In this document: positions 1-7,813 of the stretch, in pieces
How the letters are laid out: every line of letters begins with the position of its first letter
Numbering within the stretch: the stretch's first letter is position 1
NCBI GenBank assembly: GCA_012518475.1
Contig: JAAYSB010000012.1
Location: forward strand, 1-11,005
Reading direction: 5' to 3'
Origin: Intrasporangiaceae bacterium
GTDB taxonomy: Bacteria > Actinomycetota > Actinomycetes > Actinomycetales > Dermatophilaceae
DNA length: 11,005 bases
The notes under the pieces: generated by a model
Told to the model about the DNA's origin: nothing
The model's input: only the letters and a program-made list of their open reading frames with translations
Database searches by the model: none
Position numbers and translations under genes: made by a program

Positions 1-2836
1 AGCGGCCGGTCATCTCCCAGGCGTCCTCGTCGGACTCGGCCTCGACCTCTTCGTAGCCCTCGTAGGACTGGTCGAGGACCGACGTCGGCGGCTGGGTGAC
101 CGGGTCGGTGTCGTCGTCGTTCTCCAGATCCGCGTCGTAGGCCTCGCCGTAGTCCGGCTCCTCCGCGGCGGCCGGCGGCGGGTCGTCCCCGCGGATCATC
201 GCGAGCGTGGCCGGCAGGTCGTCGGGACGGATGAGCACCTCACGGGCCTTCGAGCCCTCGGAGGGGCCGACGACGCCGCGGGACTCCATGAGGTCCATGA
301 GTCGGCCGGCCTTGGCGAACCCGACCCGCAGCTTGCGCTGGAGCATCGAGGTCGAGCCGAACTGCGTGGTGATGACGAGCTCGGTCGCCTGGAGCAGCAG
401 ATCGAGGTCGTCGCCGACCTCCTCGTCGACCTGCTTCTTGGCCGCCGTGGGGATGACGTCCTCGCGGTAGTTCGGCTGGAGCTGGCTCTTGACGTGCTCG
501 ACGACCTTGTGGATCTCGGACTCCGTCACCCAGGCACCCTGGACACGCATCGGCTTGCTGGCCCCCATCGGCAGGAACAGGGCGTCGCCCTGGCCGATGA
601 GCTTCTCGGCGCCGGGCTGGTCGAGCACGACGCGGCTGTCCGCGAGGGACGAGGTGGCGAACGCCATCCGGGAGGGCACGTTGGCCTTGATGAGACCGGT
701 GACGACGTCGACCGACGGCCGCTGCGTCGCGAGCACGAGGTGGATGCCCGCGGCCCGGGCGAGCTGGGTGATCCGCACGATCGAGGACTCGACGTCGCGG
801 GGGGCGACCATCATCAGGTCGGCGAGCTCGTCGACGACGACGAGCAGATAGGGATACGGAGCCAGGGTGCGCTCCGAGCCCGGCAGCGGCTGGACCTTGC
901 CGGCCTTGACGGCCTTGTTGAAGTCGTCGACGTGCTTGTAGCCGAACTGCGCGAGGTCGTCATAGCGGGCGTCCATCTCGCGCACGACCCAGTCGAGGGC
1001 CTCGGCGGCCTTCTTCGGGTTGGTGATGATCGGCGTGATGAGGTGCGGGACGCCCTCATAGGCGGTGAGCTCGACCCGCTTGGGGTCGACGAGGACCATC
1101 CGGACCTCCTCGGGGGTCGAGCGCATGAGGACCGAGGTGATCATCGAGTTGACGAAGCTGGACTTACCCGAGCCGGTGGCACCCGCGACGAGCAGGTGCG
1201 GCATCTTCGCGAGGTTGGCGATGACATAGCCGCCCTCGACGTCCTTGCCGACACCCATGACCATCGGGTGGTGGTTGTTGCGGGCGACCTGACTGCGCAG
1301 CACGTCACCGAGGGAGACGTTCTCACGGTCGGCGTTCGGGATCTCGATGCCGATCGCCGACCTGCCGGGGATCGGGCTGAGGATGCGCACGTCGGCGGAT
1401 GCGACCGCATACGCGATGTTCTTCGAGAGGGCGGTGACGCGCTCGACCTTGACGCCGGAGCCGAGCTCGAGCTCGTAGCGGGTGACGGTCGGACCGCGGG
1501 TGAACCCGGTGACCTGGCAGTCGATGTCGAACTGCTCGAGGACTCCGGTGAGCGACTCGACGACCTTGTCATTGGCCGCGGAGCGGGTCTTGTGCGGAGC
1601 ACCCGGCTCGAGGATCGACCCGTCCGGCAGCGAGTACGTGACGTTGCCGGCAAGGCTGAGCTGCTCCACCCGGGCGGGCAGCTGAGAGGTCGGCGGTGGC
1701 ACGAGCTCGGCCTTGGGTCCGGGCACAGGCTCGGAGGTCTTCTTGCCTCCCACCGGGATCGGCTCGGTCGACGGCTTGCCCGATGCTCCGCCACCGGACC
1801 GTCCCCGCGCATTCGCCAGAGCAGCGGCAGCGGCGTCGTCGCCCTCGATGGCCTCGCCACCACGGGCCTTGCGGAGCCCCGCGCGGATCTTCTCGCCCGC
1901 GCTCTGCCTGTCGACGATGGCGGCCTGCTCATAGGCCTCGTCACCGTGGCGCTGACCGGCGAGCTCGTCCTTGACCTTGCGGGTACGACGGCTCTTTGTC
2001 GTGGCGCCCGAGTCGGATGCGGCCGCGGAAGCCGCCTCACGCTCGGCGTCGAGGCCGGCCAGACCGCTGTCGATGAAGGTGCGCAGCTGACCGAAGCGGT
2101 GCGGGATCTTGTGGACCGGGGTGGCCGTCAGCACGAGCACGCCGAAGAGGCCGAGGAGGACGAGCAGGGGTGTGGCGCCCTTGACCGTGAGCGCGGTCGC
2201 GAGTGGGTCGGAGGACAGGAACCCGACGATCCCGCCGGCCTGGCGCATCCCCCCGGCACCGTCGGTCGGCTGCGGAATCCCCTCGGAGATGTGGATCAGG
2301 CCCGTGACGGCCGCGGTGAGAGTGCCGAGACCGACGAAGATCCGGCTGTCCGCGGTGGCGACCTCCTCGGTCTTCGGAGCGCGCAGCATCCGCAGCCCGA
2401 TGAGGAGGAAGACGATCGGCACCGCGACGGCCATCCGGCCGAAGGTGCCGGCGAACACGGCGTGGATGACGTCACCGACGACGCCCGACAGGGCCCACCA
2501 CTCGCGTGCGGCGACGATGACGGCGAGCGCGATGAAGAGCATCCCGACGCCGTCGCGGCGGTGCTCCGGCTGCAGGTCTGAGCCCGCGGCCCCGACACGA
2601 CGCACCGCTCCCCCGGCGGTGTGCGCGACCCCCATCCAGGTCGACTTCAGAGCGCGCACGGGCATCGGCAGCCCGCCGCCGTGGGCCTTCTTCGTGGTCT
2701 TGCCTCGCGGAGCCGCCTTCTTGGCACCGGAGCGTGCGCTCGTGGACCCCCGAGACGGACGCGTGCTCGAGCGGGCAGAGCCTGAGGCGGCAGAGCGTGC
2801 GGGGGCACGGCGAGAGGTCGGCGTACGTGTGGCCAT
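1..2836 (-). CDS. ftsK: DNA translocase FtsK (3' end cut by the window edge)
   Basis: ATP-driven, membrane-anchored DNA pump at the division septum that clears chromosome termini. The frame is open from the ATG at 2836 to base 1, giving 945 complete codons. The N-terminus is basic and Ser/Arg/Lys-rich (1-65). Four likely membrane helices follow (about 95-112, 131-150, 165-183, 220-238), then a charged Ala/Pro-rich linker (about 245-415). The motor domain has Walker A GATGSGKS (552-559), a Walker B strand ending in D669-E670, and the sensor-like stretch LATQRPSVDVVTG. The gamma winged helix that reads polar DNA motifs is at about 805-875 (ITTQFGSTSMLQRKLRVG), followed by an acidic tail ending AWEMTGR. 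The next codon starts with T, so the stop may lie right at the edge. It is third in the dapA-rnj-ftsK row, 86 bp after rnj, with its own promoter-like signal. Identity is very sure. Confidence 0.96.
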   Translation of the reverse strand, partial: MATRTPTSRRAPARSAASGSARSSTRPSRGSTSARSGAKKAAPRGKTTKKAHGGGLPMPVRALKSTWMGVAHTAGGAVRRVGAAGSDLQPEHRRDGVGMLFIALAVIVAAREWWALSGVVGDVIHAVFAGTFGRMAVAVPIVFLLIGLRMLRAPKTEEVATADSRIFVGLGTLTAAVTGLIHISEGIPQPTDGAGGMRQAGGIVGFLSSDPLATALTVKGATPLLVLLGLFGVLVLTATPVHKIPHRFGQLRTFIDSGLAGLDAEREAASAAASDSGATTKSRRTRKVKDELAGQRHGDEAYEQAAIVDRQSAGEKIRAGLRKARGGEAIEGDDAAAAALANARGRSGGGASGKPSTEPIPVGGKKTSEPVPGPKAELVPPPTSQLPARVEQLSLAGNVTYSLPDGSILEPGAPHKTRSAANDKVVESLTGVLEQFDIDCQVTGFTRGPTVTRYELELGSGVKVERVTALSKNIAYAVASADVRILSPIPGRSAIGIEIPNADRENVSLGDVLRSQVARNNHHPMVMGVGKDVEGGYVIANLAKMPHLLVAGATGSGKSSFVNSMITSVLMRSTPEEVRMVLVDPKRVELTAYEGVPHLITPIITNPKKAAEALDWVVREMDARYDDLAQFGYKHVDDFNKAVKAGKVQPLPGSERTLAPYPYLLVVVDELADLMMVAPRDVESSIVRITQLARAAGIHLVLATQRPSVDVVTGLIKANVPSRMAFATSSLADSRVVLDQPGAEKLIGQGDALFLPMGASKPMRVQGAWVTESEIHKVVEHVKSQLQPNYREDVIPTAAKKQVDEEVGDDLDLLLQATELVITTQFGSTSMLQRKLRVGFAKAGRLMDLMESRGVVGPSEGSKAREVLIRPDDLPATLAMIRGDDPPPAAAEEPDYGEAYDADLENDDDTDPVTQPPTSVLDQSYEGYEEVEAESDEDAWEMTGR

Positions 2837-2843
2837 GGGCCGA

Positions 2844-2871
2844 AGCCTACGGGCTGCGCCACTCCTGTCAC
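2844..2871 (-). promoter_or_regulatory. Predicted leaderless promoter of ftsK
   Basis: On the minus strand there is a -35-like GTGACA (2866-2871, five of six matches to TTGACA), a 16-bp spacer and a -10-like TAGGCT (2844-2849, TAnnnT). Exactly 7 nt then separate the hexamer from the ftsK ATG at 2836. This spacing places the transcription start on the A of the ATG, so the mRNA would be leaderless, which fits the lack of a Shine-Dalgarno sequence. A small perfect hairpin, CTCCTG-tca-CAGGAG (2862-2876), overlaps the -35 and has no T-run, so it is more likely an operator or chance than a terminator. This is prediction from sequence only. Confidence 0.5.
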
Positions 2872-2922
2872 AGGAGCAACACGCACCTCAGGAGTCAGAG
2901 GAACCGATGCGGTATGCGCCGG

Positions 2923-4611
2923 TTACGCCTCGATCACCGTCGGCAGGATCATCGGCCGGCGACGGATCTTCTTGCCGACCCAGCTGCCGAGGGTGCGGCG
3001 CATGACCTGCTGCAGCTGGTGGGTGTCGCTGACCCCGGAGGAGACCGCCTCCTCGAGAGCCGAACGCAGCCTGGGCCGGATGTCGTCGAACGCCGAGTCC
3101 TCGATGACGAAGCCGCGGGCGAAGATCTCCGGGCCGGCGACGACCTTGCCGTTGCTCGAGTCGATGACCGCGGTGACGGCGATGAAGCCCTCGTCCCGGA
3201 GGATGCGGCGGTCCTTGAGCAGCTCCTCGTCGGTCTCGCCGATCGAGGAGCCGTCGACATACACATACCCCGCGGGCACCGCGCCGGCGACCTTGATGCG
3301 GCCCTTGAAGAGGTCGACGGCGACACCGTCCTCGACGACGAGGACGTTCTGCTCGGGGACTCCGGTGAGCTGGGCGAGGCGGCCGTTCTCCTTGAGGTGG
3401 CGGTACTCCCCGTGCACCGGGACGACGTTGCGGGGCTTGACGATGTTGTAGGTGTAGAGGAGCTCGCCGGCCGAGGCGTGTCCGGAGACGTGGACGCGGG
3501 CCGAGCCGGAGTGGACGACCTGGGCACCGAGGCGCATGAGTCCGTTGATGACCCGCCACACCGAGCTCTCGTTGCCGGGGACCGGGGTCGAGAGCAGCAT
3601 GACCGTGTCCCCCTCACCGATGGAGATGCGGGGGTGGTCACGGTTGGCCATCCGCCCGAGAGCGGCCATCGGCTCACCCTGGGAGCCCGTGCAGATGAGG
3701 ACGACCTTGTTGTCGGGGAGCTGGTCGATCTGACCCAGATCGACGACCACGCCGTCGGGGACGGTGAGATAGCCGAGGTCGGCAGCGATGCCCATGTTCT
3801 TGACCATGGACCTGCCGACATAGGCGACCTTGCGACCGGCCTTGGCTGCGGCGTCGAGGACCTGCTGGACACGGTGGATGTGGGAGGCGAAGCAGCCGAC
3901 GACGATGCGGCGCTCGGCGTGCCGGAACACCTTGTCGATGGCCGGGGCGATCTCGATCTCGGGGGTGGTGAAGCCGGGGATCGTCGCGTTCGTCGAGTCG
4001 GTGAGGAAGACGTCGACGCCCTCTTCGCCGAGCCTGGCGAAGTGCCGCAGGTCGGTGATGCGTCCGTCGAGCGGCAGCTGGTCCATCTTGAAGTCGCCGG
4101 TGTGCAGGAGCGTGCCGCCGGAGGTGCGGACCATGACGGCGAGCGCGTCGGGGATGGAGTGGTTGACCGCGATGAACTCGCACTCGAAGTTGCCGAGCGA
4201 CTCGACGTCACCCTCCTTCACGGCGAGGGTGTAGGGCGTGATCCGGCGCTCCTTGAGCTTGGCCTCGACGAGCGCGAGGGTGAGCTGGGAGCCGACGAGC
4301 GGGATGTCCGGCTTGAGCCGCAGGAGGAACGGGACACCGCCGATGTGGTCCTCGTGCCCGTGCGTGAGGACGATCGCCTGGACGTCGTCGAGCCGGTCCT
4401 CGAGGTACTCGAAGTCGGGGAGGATGAGATCGATTCCGGGGTGGTTGTCGTCGGGGAAGAGCACCCCGCAGTCGATGACGAGCAGCTGCCCCTTGTGCTC
4501 GACGACCATCATGTTGCGGCCGATCTCCCCCAGCCCCCCGAGGGGGACCAGCCGGACCGCACCGTCCTTGAGCGGCGGTGGGGTGTCGAGCTCGAAGTGG
4601 GGGTGGCTCAT
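2923..4611 (-). CDS. rnj: Ribonuclease J (metallo-beta-lactamase/beta-CASP RNase)
   Basis: RNase J, a zinc-dependent enzyme with 5'-3' exonuclease and endonuclease activity in rRNA and mRNA maturation and decay, here 562 aa, the usual length. Visible motifs are the metal-binding HGHEDH (84-89), H151, HTGDFK (170-175, with D173), TDSTNA (204-209) in the beta-CASP region, the CTGSQGEP loop (307-314), HVSGHAS (374-380) and PVHGEYRHL (398-406). A C-terminal domain follows, ending in the conserved RRRPMILPTV stretch. The ATG at 4611 has a good Shine-Dalgarno AGGAG (complement of 4616-4620) 4 nt upstream. The gene starts 19 bp after the dapA stop, so the two are probably co-transcribed, and ftsK follows 86 bp downstream. 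The dapA-rnj-ftsK order is conserved in actinobacteria. No anomaly seen. Confidence 0.97.
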   Translation of the reverse strand: MSHPHFELDTPPPLKDGAVRLVPLGGLGEIGRNMMVVEHKGQLLVIDCGVLFPDDNHPGIDLILPDFEYLEDRLDDVQAIVLTHGHEDHIGGVPFLLRLKPDIPLVGSQLTLALVEAKLKERRITPYTLAVKEGDVESLGNFECEFIAVNHSIPDALAVMVRTSGGTLLHTGDFKMDQLPLDGRITDLRHFARLGEEGVDVFLTDSTNATIPGFTTPEIEIAPAIDKVFRHAERRIVVGCFASHIHRVQQVLDAAAKAGRKVAYVGRSMVKNMGIAADLGYLTVPDGVVVDLGQIDQLPDNKVVLICTGSQGEPMAALGRMANRDHPRISIGEGDTVMLLSTPVPGNESSVWRVINGLMRLGAQVVHSGSARVHVSGHASAGELLYTYNIVKPRNVVPVHGEYRHLKENGRLAQLTGVPEQNVLVVEDGVAVDLFKGRIKVAGAVPAGYVYVDGSSIGETDEELLKDRRILRDEGFIAVTAVIDSSNGKVVAGPEIFARGFVIEDSAFDDIRPRLRSALEEAVSSGVSDTHQLQQVMRRTLGSWVGKKIRRRPMILPTVIEA

Positions 4612-4615
4612 GTGG

Positions 4616-4620
4616 CTCCT
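4616..4620 (-). promoter_or_regulatory. Shine-Dalgarno site of rnj
   Basis: AGGAG on the minus strand lies 4 nt before the rnj ATG at 4611 and inside the 19-bp gap after dapA. It fixes the rnj start. It also shows that this operon-internal gene uses a leader-type start, unlike the first genes of transcription units here, which look leaderless. Confidence 0.75.
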
Positions 4621-4630
4621 AAGGTCGGGT

Positions 4631-5521
4631 TCAGCTCTGGTCGAGGGTGTCGAGGGCGTATGCGACGGCTGACTTCTCGTTGTCCGTCGCCGGGATGAGG
4701 GGCAGGCGGACCGCCCCGGTCGGGATCCTGCCCAGGTGCACGAGTCCGGCCTTGGCCGCGATGGCGCCCTGGGTGCGGTTCATGACGGCCTCGACGAGCG
4801 GCATGAGCCGGCGGTGGATCCGGCGGGCCTCGTCGAAGTCGCCGGCCGCAGCGGCCGTGACGAACGCCGCGTAGGTCGCAGGGGCGACCTGGGAGGTCAC
4901 CCCGACGATGCCGTATGCGCCGTTGGCGAAGTGGAGCAGGTTGGCTGCGTCGTCGCCGGAGAACCAGAGCAGGTCGGTCTGGTCCATGACGGCGGAGGCC
5001 TCCCAGAAGTTCGCCTTGGCGTCCTTGACGGCCGTGATGCCATCGATCTCCGCGAGCGCGAGCAGGGTCTCCTTCGTGAGCGGCACCCCGGAGCGGCCGG
5101 GGATGTCGTAGACCATGACCGGCAGCTGCGTGGCGGCGGCGACCTCGCGGAAGTGCGCGATGAGCCCGGCCTGCGGGGGCTTGTTGTAGTACGGGGTGAC
5201 GACGAGGACGCCGTGGGCACCGGTGAGCTCGGCCTGGCGGGCGAGCTCGACGGTGTGCGAGGTGACGTTCGTGCCGACACCGGCGGTGATCAGGGCCCGG
5301 TTCCCCACCGCGTCGAGCACGGCGCGGACGAGGTCGGCCTTCTCCCGGTCCGTCGTCGTCGGGGACTCACCGGTGGTGCCGTTGACCACCAGGCCGTCGT
5401 GGCCCTCCTCGACGAGCCAGGTGGCCAGCTCCTGGGCAGCGTCGAGGTCGACCGACCCGTTCTCCCGCATCGGGGTGACCATGGCCGAGATGACGCGTCC
5501 GAACGGGCTCTCCACAGGCAT
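4631..5521 (-). CDS. dapA: 4-hydroxy-tetrahydrodipicolinate synthase
   Basis: Condenses pyruvate with aspartate semialdehyde, the first committed step to diaminopimelate and lysine (cytosolic TIM barrel). The 296-aa length is typical. Visible residues are the GTTGE pyruvate-binding loop (48-52, with T49/T50), the tyrosine pair in TPYYNKPP (Y111/Y112), the proton-relay tyrosine in VYDIPGRSG (Y138) and the Schiff-base lysine in AVKDAKANF (K166). A GDD motif sits at 189-191 and GIVGVTS at 204-210. The frame stays open far upstream across the thyA region, but family homology begins at MPVESPFG, so the ATG at 5521 is the right start. It is preceded by TAACGT plus 7 nt, a leaderless signature. It heads the dapA-rnj(-ftsK) row and is divergent from thyA, with 114 bp between the starts. 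Confidence 0.96.
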   Translation of the reverse strand: MPVESPFGRVISAMVTPMRENGSVDLDAAQELATWLVEEGHDGLVVNGTTGESPTTTDREKADLVRAVLDAVGNRALITAGVGTNVTSHTVELARQAELTGAHGVLVVTPYYNKPPQAGLIAHFREVAAATQLPVMVYDIPGRSGVPLTKETLLALAEIDGITAVKDAKANFWEASAVMDQTDLLWFSGDDAANLLHFANGAYGIVGVTSQVAPATYAAFVTAAAAGDFDEARRIHRRLMPLVEAVMNRTQGAIAAKAGLVHLGRIPTGAVRLPLIPATDNEKSAVAYALDTLDQS

Positions 5522-5528
5522 ACGCCCA

Positions 5529-5534
5529 ACGTTA
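5529..5534 (-). promoter_or_regulatory. Predicted -10 box of dapA (leaderless start)
   Basis: TAACGT on the minus strand is followed by exactly 7 nt and then the dapA ATG (5521), which would put the first transcribed base on the start codon. No convincing -35 is visible at a 16-18 bp spacing and there is no clear Shine-Dalgarno sequence. The hexamer lies over the palindrome AACGTT (5528-5533). Confidence 0.4.
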
Positions 5535-5606
5535 CCGGGGCGCGTCAGTCGCGGCTCGCAGGACGGCCCGGGAGCGGCTGTTCGACTCCGGCGGTGCGCA
5601 CCGGGT

Positions 5607-5619
5607 CGCCGGGCCGGCG
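5607..5619. repeat. GC-only palindrome before the thyA -10
   Basis: CGCCGG-g-CCGGCG is a perfect 6-1-6 inverted repeat, ending 4 bp before the putative thyA -10 hexamer in the dapA/thyA divergent region. It could be an operator. It consists only of G and C in very GC-rich DNA, so chance is a serious alternative. Confidence 0.25.
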
Positions 5620-5623
5620 GCGG

Positions 5624-5629
5624 TACGGT
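5624..5629 (+). promoter_or_regulatory. Predicted -10 box of thyA (leaderless start)
   Basis: TACGGT (TAnnnT) is followed by 6 nt and then the thyA ATG at 5636, the spacing expected when transcription starts at the ATG. No good -35 is seen 16-18 bp upstream. GGTGG also lies 4 nt before the ATG and could act as a weak Shine-Dalgarno sequence, so the two readings compete. Confidence 0.38.
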
Positions 5630-5635
5630 GGACGA

Positions 5636-6448
5636 ATGCGTCAGTACCTCGATCTCCTCGACCACGTCATGACCCACGGCGTGGACAAGTCCGACCGCAC
5701 CGGGACCGGGACGAGGTCCGTCTTCGGCTACCAGATGCGCTTCGACCTCTCCGAGGGCTTCCCCGTCCTGACGACCAAGAGACTGCACCTGCGCTCGATC
5801 ATCGGCGAGCTCCTCTGGTTCCTGCGTGGTGACACGAACGTGCGCTGGCTCCAGGAACGCAACATCCGCATCTGGAACGAGTGGGCGGACGAGAACGGCG
5901 ACCTCGGGCCGGTCTATGGCTACCAGTGGCGCTCGTGGCCGACCCCGGCCGGCGACAAGGTCGACCAGATCGCCAAGGTCATCGAGTCGATCCGGACCAA
6001 CCCGGACAGCCGCCGGCACATCGTCTCGGCGTGGAACGTCGCGGACGTCGACGACATGGCGCTTCCGCCGTGCCACACGATGTTCCAGTTCTATGTCGCT
6101 CCCCCGGCTGAGGAGGGCGGCAAGGGACGGCTGTCGTGCCAGCTCTATCAGCGCAGCGCCGACATCTTCCTCGGGGTCCCGTTCAACATCGCCTCCTATG
6201 CCCTCCTGACGATGATCATCGCCCAGCTCACCGACCTCGAGCCGGGCGACTTCGTGCACACCCTCGGCGACGCCCACCTCTACTCGAACCACATGGACCA
6301 GGCCCGCGAGCAGCTCTCCCGCGACCCGATGGCGCTGCCGACGATGACGATCGCGAAGCGGGAGGCGATCGACGACTACGAGATCGAGGACTTCGAGCTC
6401 GTCGGCTACGACGCCCACCCGAACATCCCCGCTCCCATCGCTGTCTGA
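5636..6448 (+). CDS. thyA: Thymidylate synthase (ThyA type)
   Basis: Methylates dUMP to dTMP with 5,10-methylene-tetrahydrofolate, leaving dihydrofolate; cytosolic homodimer. The protein is 270 aa. Phosphate-binding R21 lies in DRTGTGT, the partner-subunit arginines are R126/R127 (DSRRHI), and the nucleophile is C146 in ALPPCHT. QRSADIFLGVPFN (172-184) holds phosphate-binding R173 and dUMP-recognising N184. HLYSNH lies at 214-219, and the C-terminus ends in the usual PIPAPIAV-like tail (IPAPIAV). The active-site Cys number equals that of E. coli, while later motifs are shifted by about 7 residues because of a small insert (about 155-165, APPAEEGGKGR). folA follows after 36 bp on the same strand, the usual partner that regenerates tetrahydrofolate. 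It is divergent from dapA. Confidence 0.97.
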   Translation: MRQYLDLLDHVMTHGVDKSDRTGTGTRSVFGYQMRFDLSEGFPVLTTKRLHLRSIIGELLWFLRGDTNVRWLQERNIRIWNEWADENGDLGPVYGYQWRSWPTPAGDKVDQIAKVIESIRTNPDSRRHIVSAWNVADVDDMALPPCHTMFQFYVAPPAEEGGKGRLSCQLYQRSADIFLGVPFNIASYALLTMIIAQLTDLEPGDFVHTLGDAHLYSNHMDQAREQLSRDPMALPTMTIAKREAIDDYEIEDFELVGYDAHPNIPAPIAV

Positions 6449-6484
6449 GCGACGTCACAAGCCACAGACAAGAACCGATCGGGT

Positions 6485-7033
6485 ATGCCTGACCTCACCT
6501 CTCCCGCCCCCTCGCCTTCGCGGATCACCCTCATCGCCGCCGTCGCCCGCAACGGCGTCATCGGCGTCGACGGCGACATGCCGTGGCGGATCCCGGAGGA
6601 CTTCGCGTTCTTCAAGCGCACGACCATGGGTCACCCGATGATCATGGGCCGGGCGACGTTCGACTCGATCGGCCGGCCGCTTCCTGGGCGGCGCTCCATC
6701 GTCGTCACCCGGTCGCGCACCTGGTGCGCCGACGGCGTGGAGGTCGCCCACTCCCTCGACGCCGCCTTCGAGCTGGCCGCAGCTGGCGAGGGTGGCGAGG
6801 AGACCTTCGTCATCGGCGGCGGGCAGATCTATCGGCAGGCGCTCCCCCGTGCCGACCGTCTCCTCATCACCGAGGTCGACCTCGCCCCCGAGGGGACGGT
6901 GACCTTCCCGGACATCGACCCCGGCCAGTGGCGTGAGGTCGCCCGAGTCACCGGCACCGGCTCTGACATCTCCTTCGACTTCGTCGAGTACGAGCGGTCC
7001 ACCGACGGGATCCTCAGGCCTCCCAGGGATTGA
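6485..7033 (+). CDS. folA: Dihydrofolate reductase
   Basis: NADPH-dependent reduction of dihydrofolate to tetrahydrofolate. It directly recycles the product of ThyA, encoded 36 bp upstream and probably on the same transcript. At 182 aa it is slightly longer than the usual 160-170 because of a Pro/Ser-rich N-terminal extension (1-12) before the first strand ITLIAAVARNGVIG (14-27). DMPWRIPED contains the catalytic acid D39. The cofactor site shows MGRATFDSIGRPLPGR (54-69) and the GGGQIY loop (111-116). The ATG at 6485 is the only in-frame ATG before the core, but no strong ribosome site precedes it. Its last 20 bp overlap, tail to tail, the 3' end of the toxin gene on the other strand. Confidence 0.96.
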   Translation: MPDLTSPAPSPSRITLIAAVARNGVIGVDGDMPWRIPEDFAFFKRTTMGHPMIMGRATFDSIGRPLPGRRSIVVTRSRTWCADGVEVAHSLDAAFELAAAGEGGEETFVIGGGQIYRQALPRADRLLITEVDLAPEGTVTFPDIDPGQWREVARVTGTGSDISFDFVEYERSTDGILRPPRD

Positions 7034-7436
7034 GGACAGCAACCCCCGCAGTCTCGAAAGGAGCGGTGTCGTGGGTGACGACCGACATACCTCGGACGTA
7101 GGCGATTGCCCCGATGAGGGCGTCGAAGTGACTGACCGGACGCCCGGCCCGACGACTGCGAGCGACGATCTCAGCGTGGGGTCCTGTCGCCTCGACGTCG
7201 AACGGGAGCACACGATCGCCGAACTTCGGAAGAAGTTCGGACTCGAAGCGGTCTGCCAGGATCTGTCGCCGCCGTCCCGGAACGAGCAGGGCGATGCCGA
7301 TGCGAATCTCCGCGACGTTGATCGACGTGAGGAAGAGCGTCTCCGGTGCCTGCCCGTCAACCCAAGCGCGCAGCTGCACATCCCCTGCGGGCCGCATGAG
7401 TTCCGAGACCACGTTCGTGTCGAGAATCGCGTTCAT
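7014..7436 (-). CDS. PIN-domain ribonuclease toxin, FitB/VapC type
   Basis: Predicted toxin of a type II toxin-antitoxin pair, an Mg-dependent RNase of the PIN fold, 140 aa. The acidic cluster is complete: D6 (ILDTNVVSE), E43 (NVAEIRIG), D105 (FDALIGAIA) and D123 (VTHDTAPFE). The opening LDTNVVSELMRP, the LLVPGRRR helix and the closing VAVLNPWE match FitB-like proteins. Its ATG overlaps the antitoxin stop by 4 bp (ATGA), so translation is probably coupled to the antitoxin. There is no Shine-Dalgarno sequence at good spacing. The 3' end overlaps folA by 20 bp on the opposite strand with no terminator between them, so read-through from either side would make antisense RNA. All metal ligands are present, so it is probably active. 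The RNA target cannot be told from sequence. Confidence 0.9.
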   Translation of the reverse strand: MNAILDTNVVSELMRPAGDVQLRAWVDGQAPETLFLTSINVAEIRIGIALLVPGRRRQILADRFESELLPKFGDRVLPFDVEATGPHAEIVARSRRAGRPVSHFDALIGAIAYVRGMSVVTHDTAPFETAGVAVLNPWEA

Positions 7437-7687
7437 GCGTAGTCATGCCCTGAGAAGTCGAGGGGTTCGTCAGGCGTGTTCTCCCGAGTGATGTCCAGCT
7501 CGAAATCGTCCAGGTCGGCGAAGATCGCATGGATCTGACTCCCGAGCCCAACCTGATCGGTGGGGAAGAGTGCGTCCTGAAGGATCATCCGCACCTCCGC
7601 CTCGGCACTGCGACCGTTGGCCGCCGCTCGAGCCTTGAGTGCTCTGTGGATCTCAGGAGTCAGATTTCGGACTGTGATCGCGGGCAT
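7433..7687 (-). CDS. Ribbon-helix-helix antitoxin, FitA/VapB type
   Basis: 84-aa predicted antitoxin that would bind and inhibit the downstream PIN toxin and repress its own promoter. The N-terminus ITVRNLTPEIHRALKARAAA (4-23) gives the DNA-binding strand and first helix, and NGRSAEAEVRMILQDAL (24-40) gives the second helix of a ribbon-helix-helix fold, a classic FitA signature. The acidic C-terminus (DLDDFELDITRENTPDEP) fits a tail that covers the toxin active site. The start at 7687 is chosen because homology begins at MPAITVRN; the open frame further upstream runs through promoter sequence. A purine-rich GAGGGGG lies 6 nt before the ATG. It is divergent from the SatD-like gene across a 209-bp region. 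Confidence 0.88.
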   Translation of the reverse strand: MPAITVRNLTPEIHRALKARAAANGRSAEAEVRMILQDALFPTDQVGLGSQIHAIFADLDDFELDITRENTPDEPLDFSGHDYA

Positions 7688-7706
7688 CCTGGACCCCCTC
7701 GGTCGT

Positions 7707-7735
7707 CTGATATCACTTCTGGAAAACGATGTCAG
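7707..7735 (-). promoter_or_regulatory. Predicted promoter of the first toxin-antitoxin operon
   Basis: On the minus strand there is a -35-like CTGACA (7730-7735, five of six matches to TTGACA), a 17-bp spacer and a -10 TATCAG (7707-7712) with the extended TG motif (TGaTATCAG). The predicted start is near 7700, with a leader of about 13 nt carrying GAGGGGG. The -10 lies in the palindrome TGATATCA (7708-7715), a natural place for autorepression by the antitoxin. This is the best-formed promoter in the window, but still a prediction. Confidence 0.5.
7709..7719 (-). repeat. Shared 11-bp element, copy 1 (antitoxin promoter)
   Basis: GAAGTGATATC read on the minus strand. It overlaps the extended -10 of the toxin-antitoxin promoter. 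An exact second copy lies at 7879-7889 on the plus strand, over the -10 of the divergent SatD-like gene, so each gene reads the element in the same direction. Candidate operator for a common regulator, most simply the ribbon-helix-helix antitoxin. Confidence 0.45.
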
Positions 7736-7813
7736 TCGACGCCGGAGGGGTAGCGCCAGAGCCATGCAGCGATCCTGCCTGGCCACATCAGGTCAGGGAA
7801 GTCGCCCACCACA

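Noticed and set aside
494..2581. A 695-codon open frame on the plus strand
   Set aside because: It lies entirely opposite ftsK; its Asp/Arg/Gly-rich low-complexity translation is the usual antisense shadow in GC-rich DNA, while the minus strand encodes a full FtsK with all motifs.
2862..2876. CTCCTG-tca-CAGGAG hairpin between rnj and ftsK as a terminator
   Set aside because: The stem is only 6 bp with a 3-nt loop and no T-run, and it overlaps a likely -35 box of ftsK, so a terminator call is not justified.
2734..4698. A 654-codon open frame on the plus strand
   Set aside because: Antisense shadow of rnj and the ftsK start, rich in V/D/E/G with no recognisable domain; RNase J motifs on the minus strand settle the matter.
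4736..5635. N-terminal extension of thyA through the dapA region
   Set aside because: The frame happens to be open, but this part is antisense to dapA. ThyA similarity begins at MRQYLDLLDHV (ATG at 5636).
5522..6418. Upstream extension of dapA across thyA on the minus strand (595-codon frame in total)
   Set aside because: The extension is antisense to thyA with no homology. DapA similarity begins at the ATG at 5521.
6455..7381. A 308-codon frame on the minus strand
   Set aside because: Shadow of folA and out of frame with the toxin; composition is low complexity. The 140-aa PIN frame has intact catalytic residues instead.
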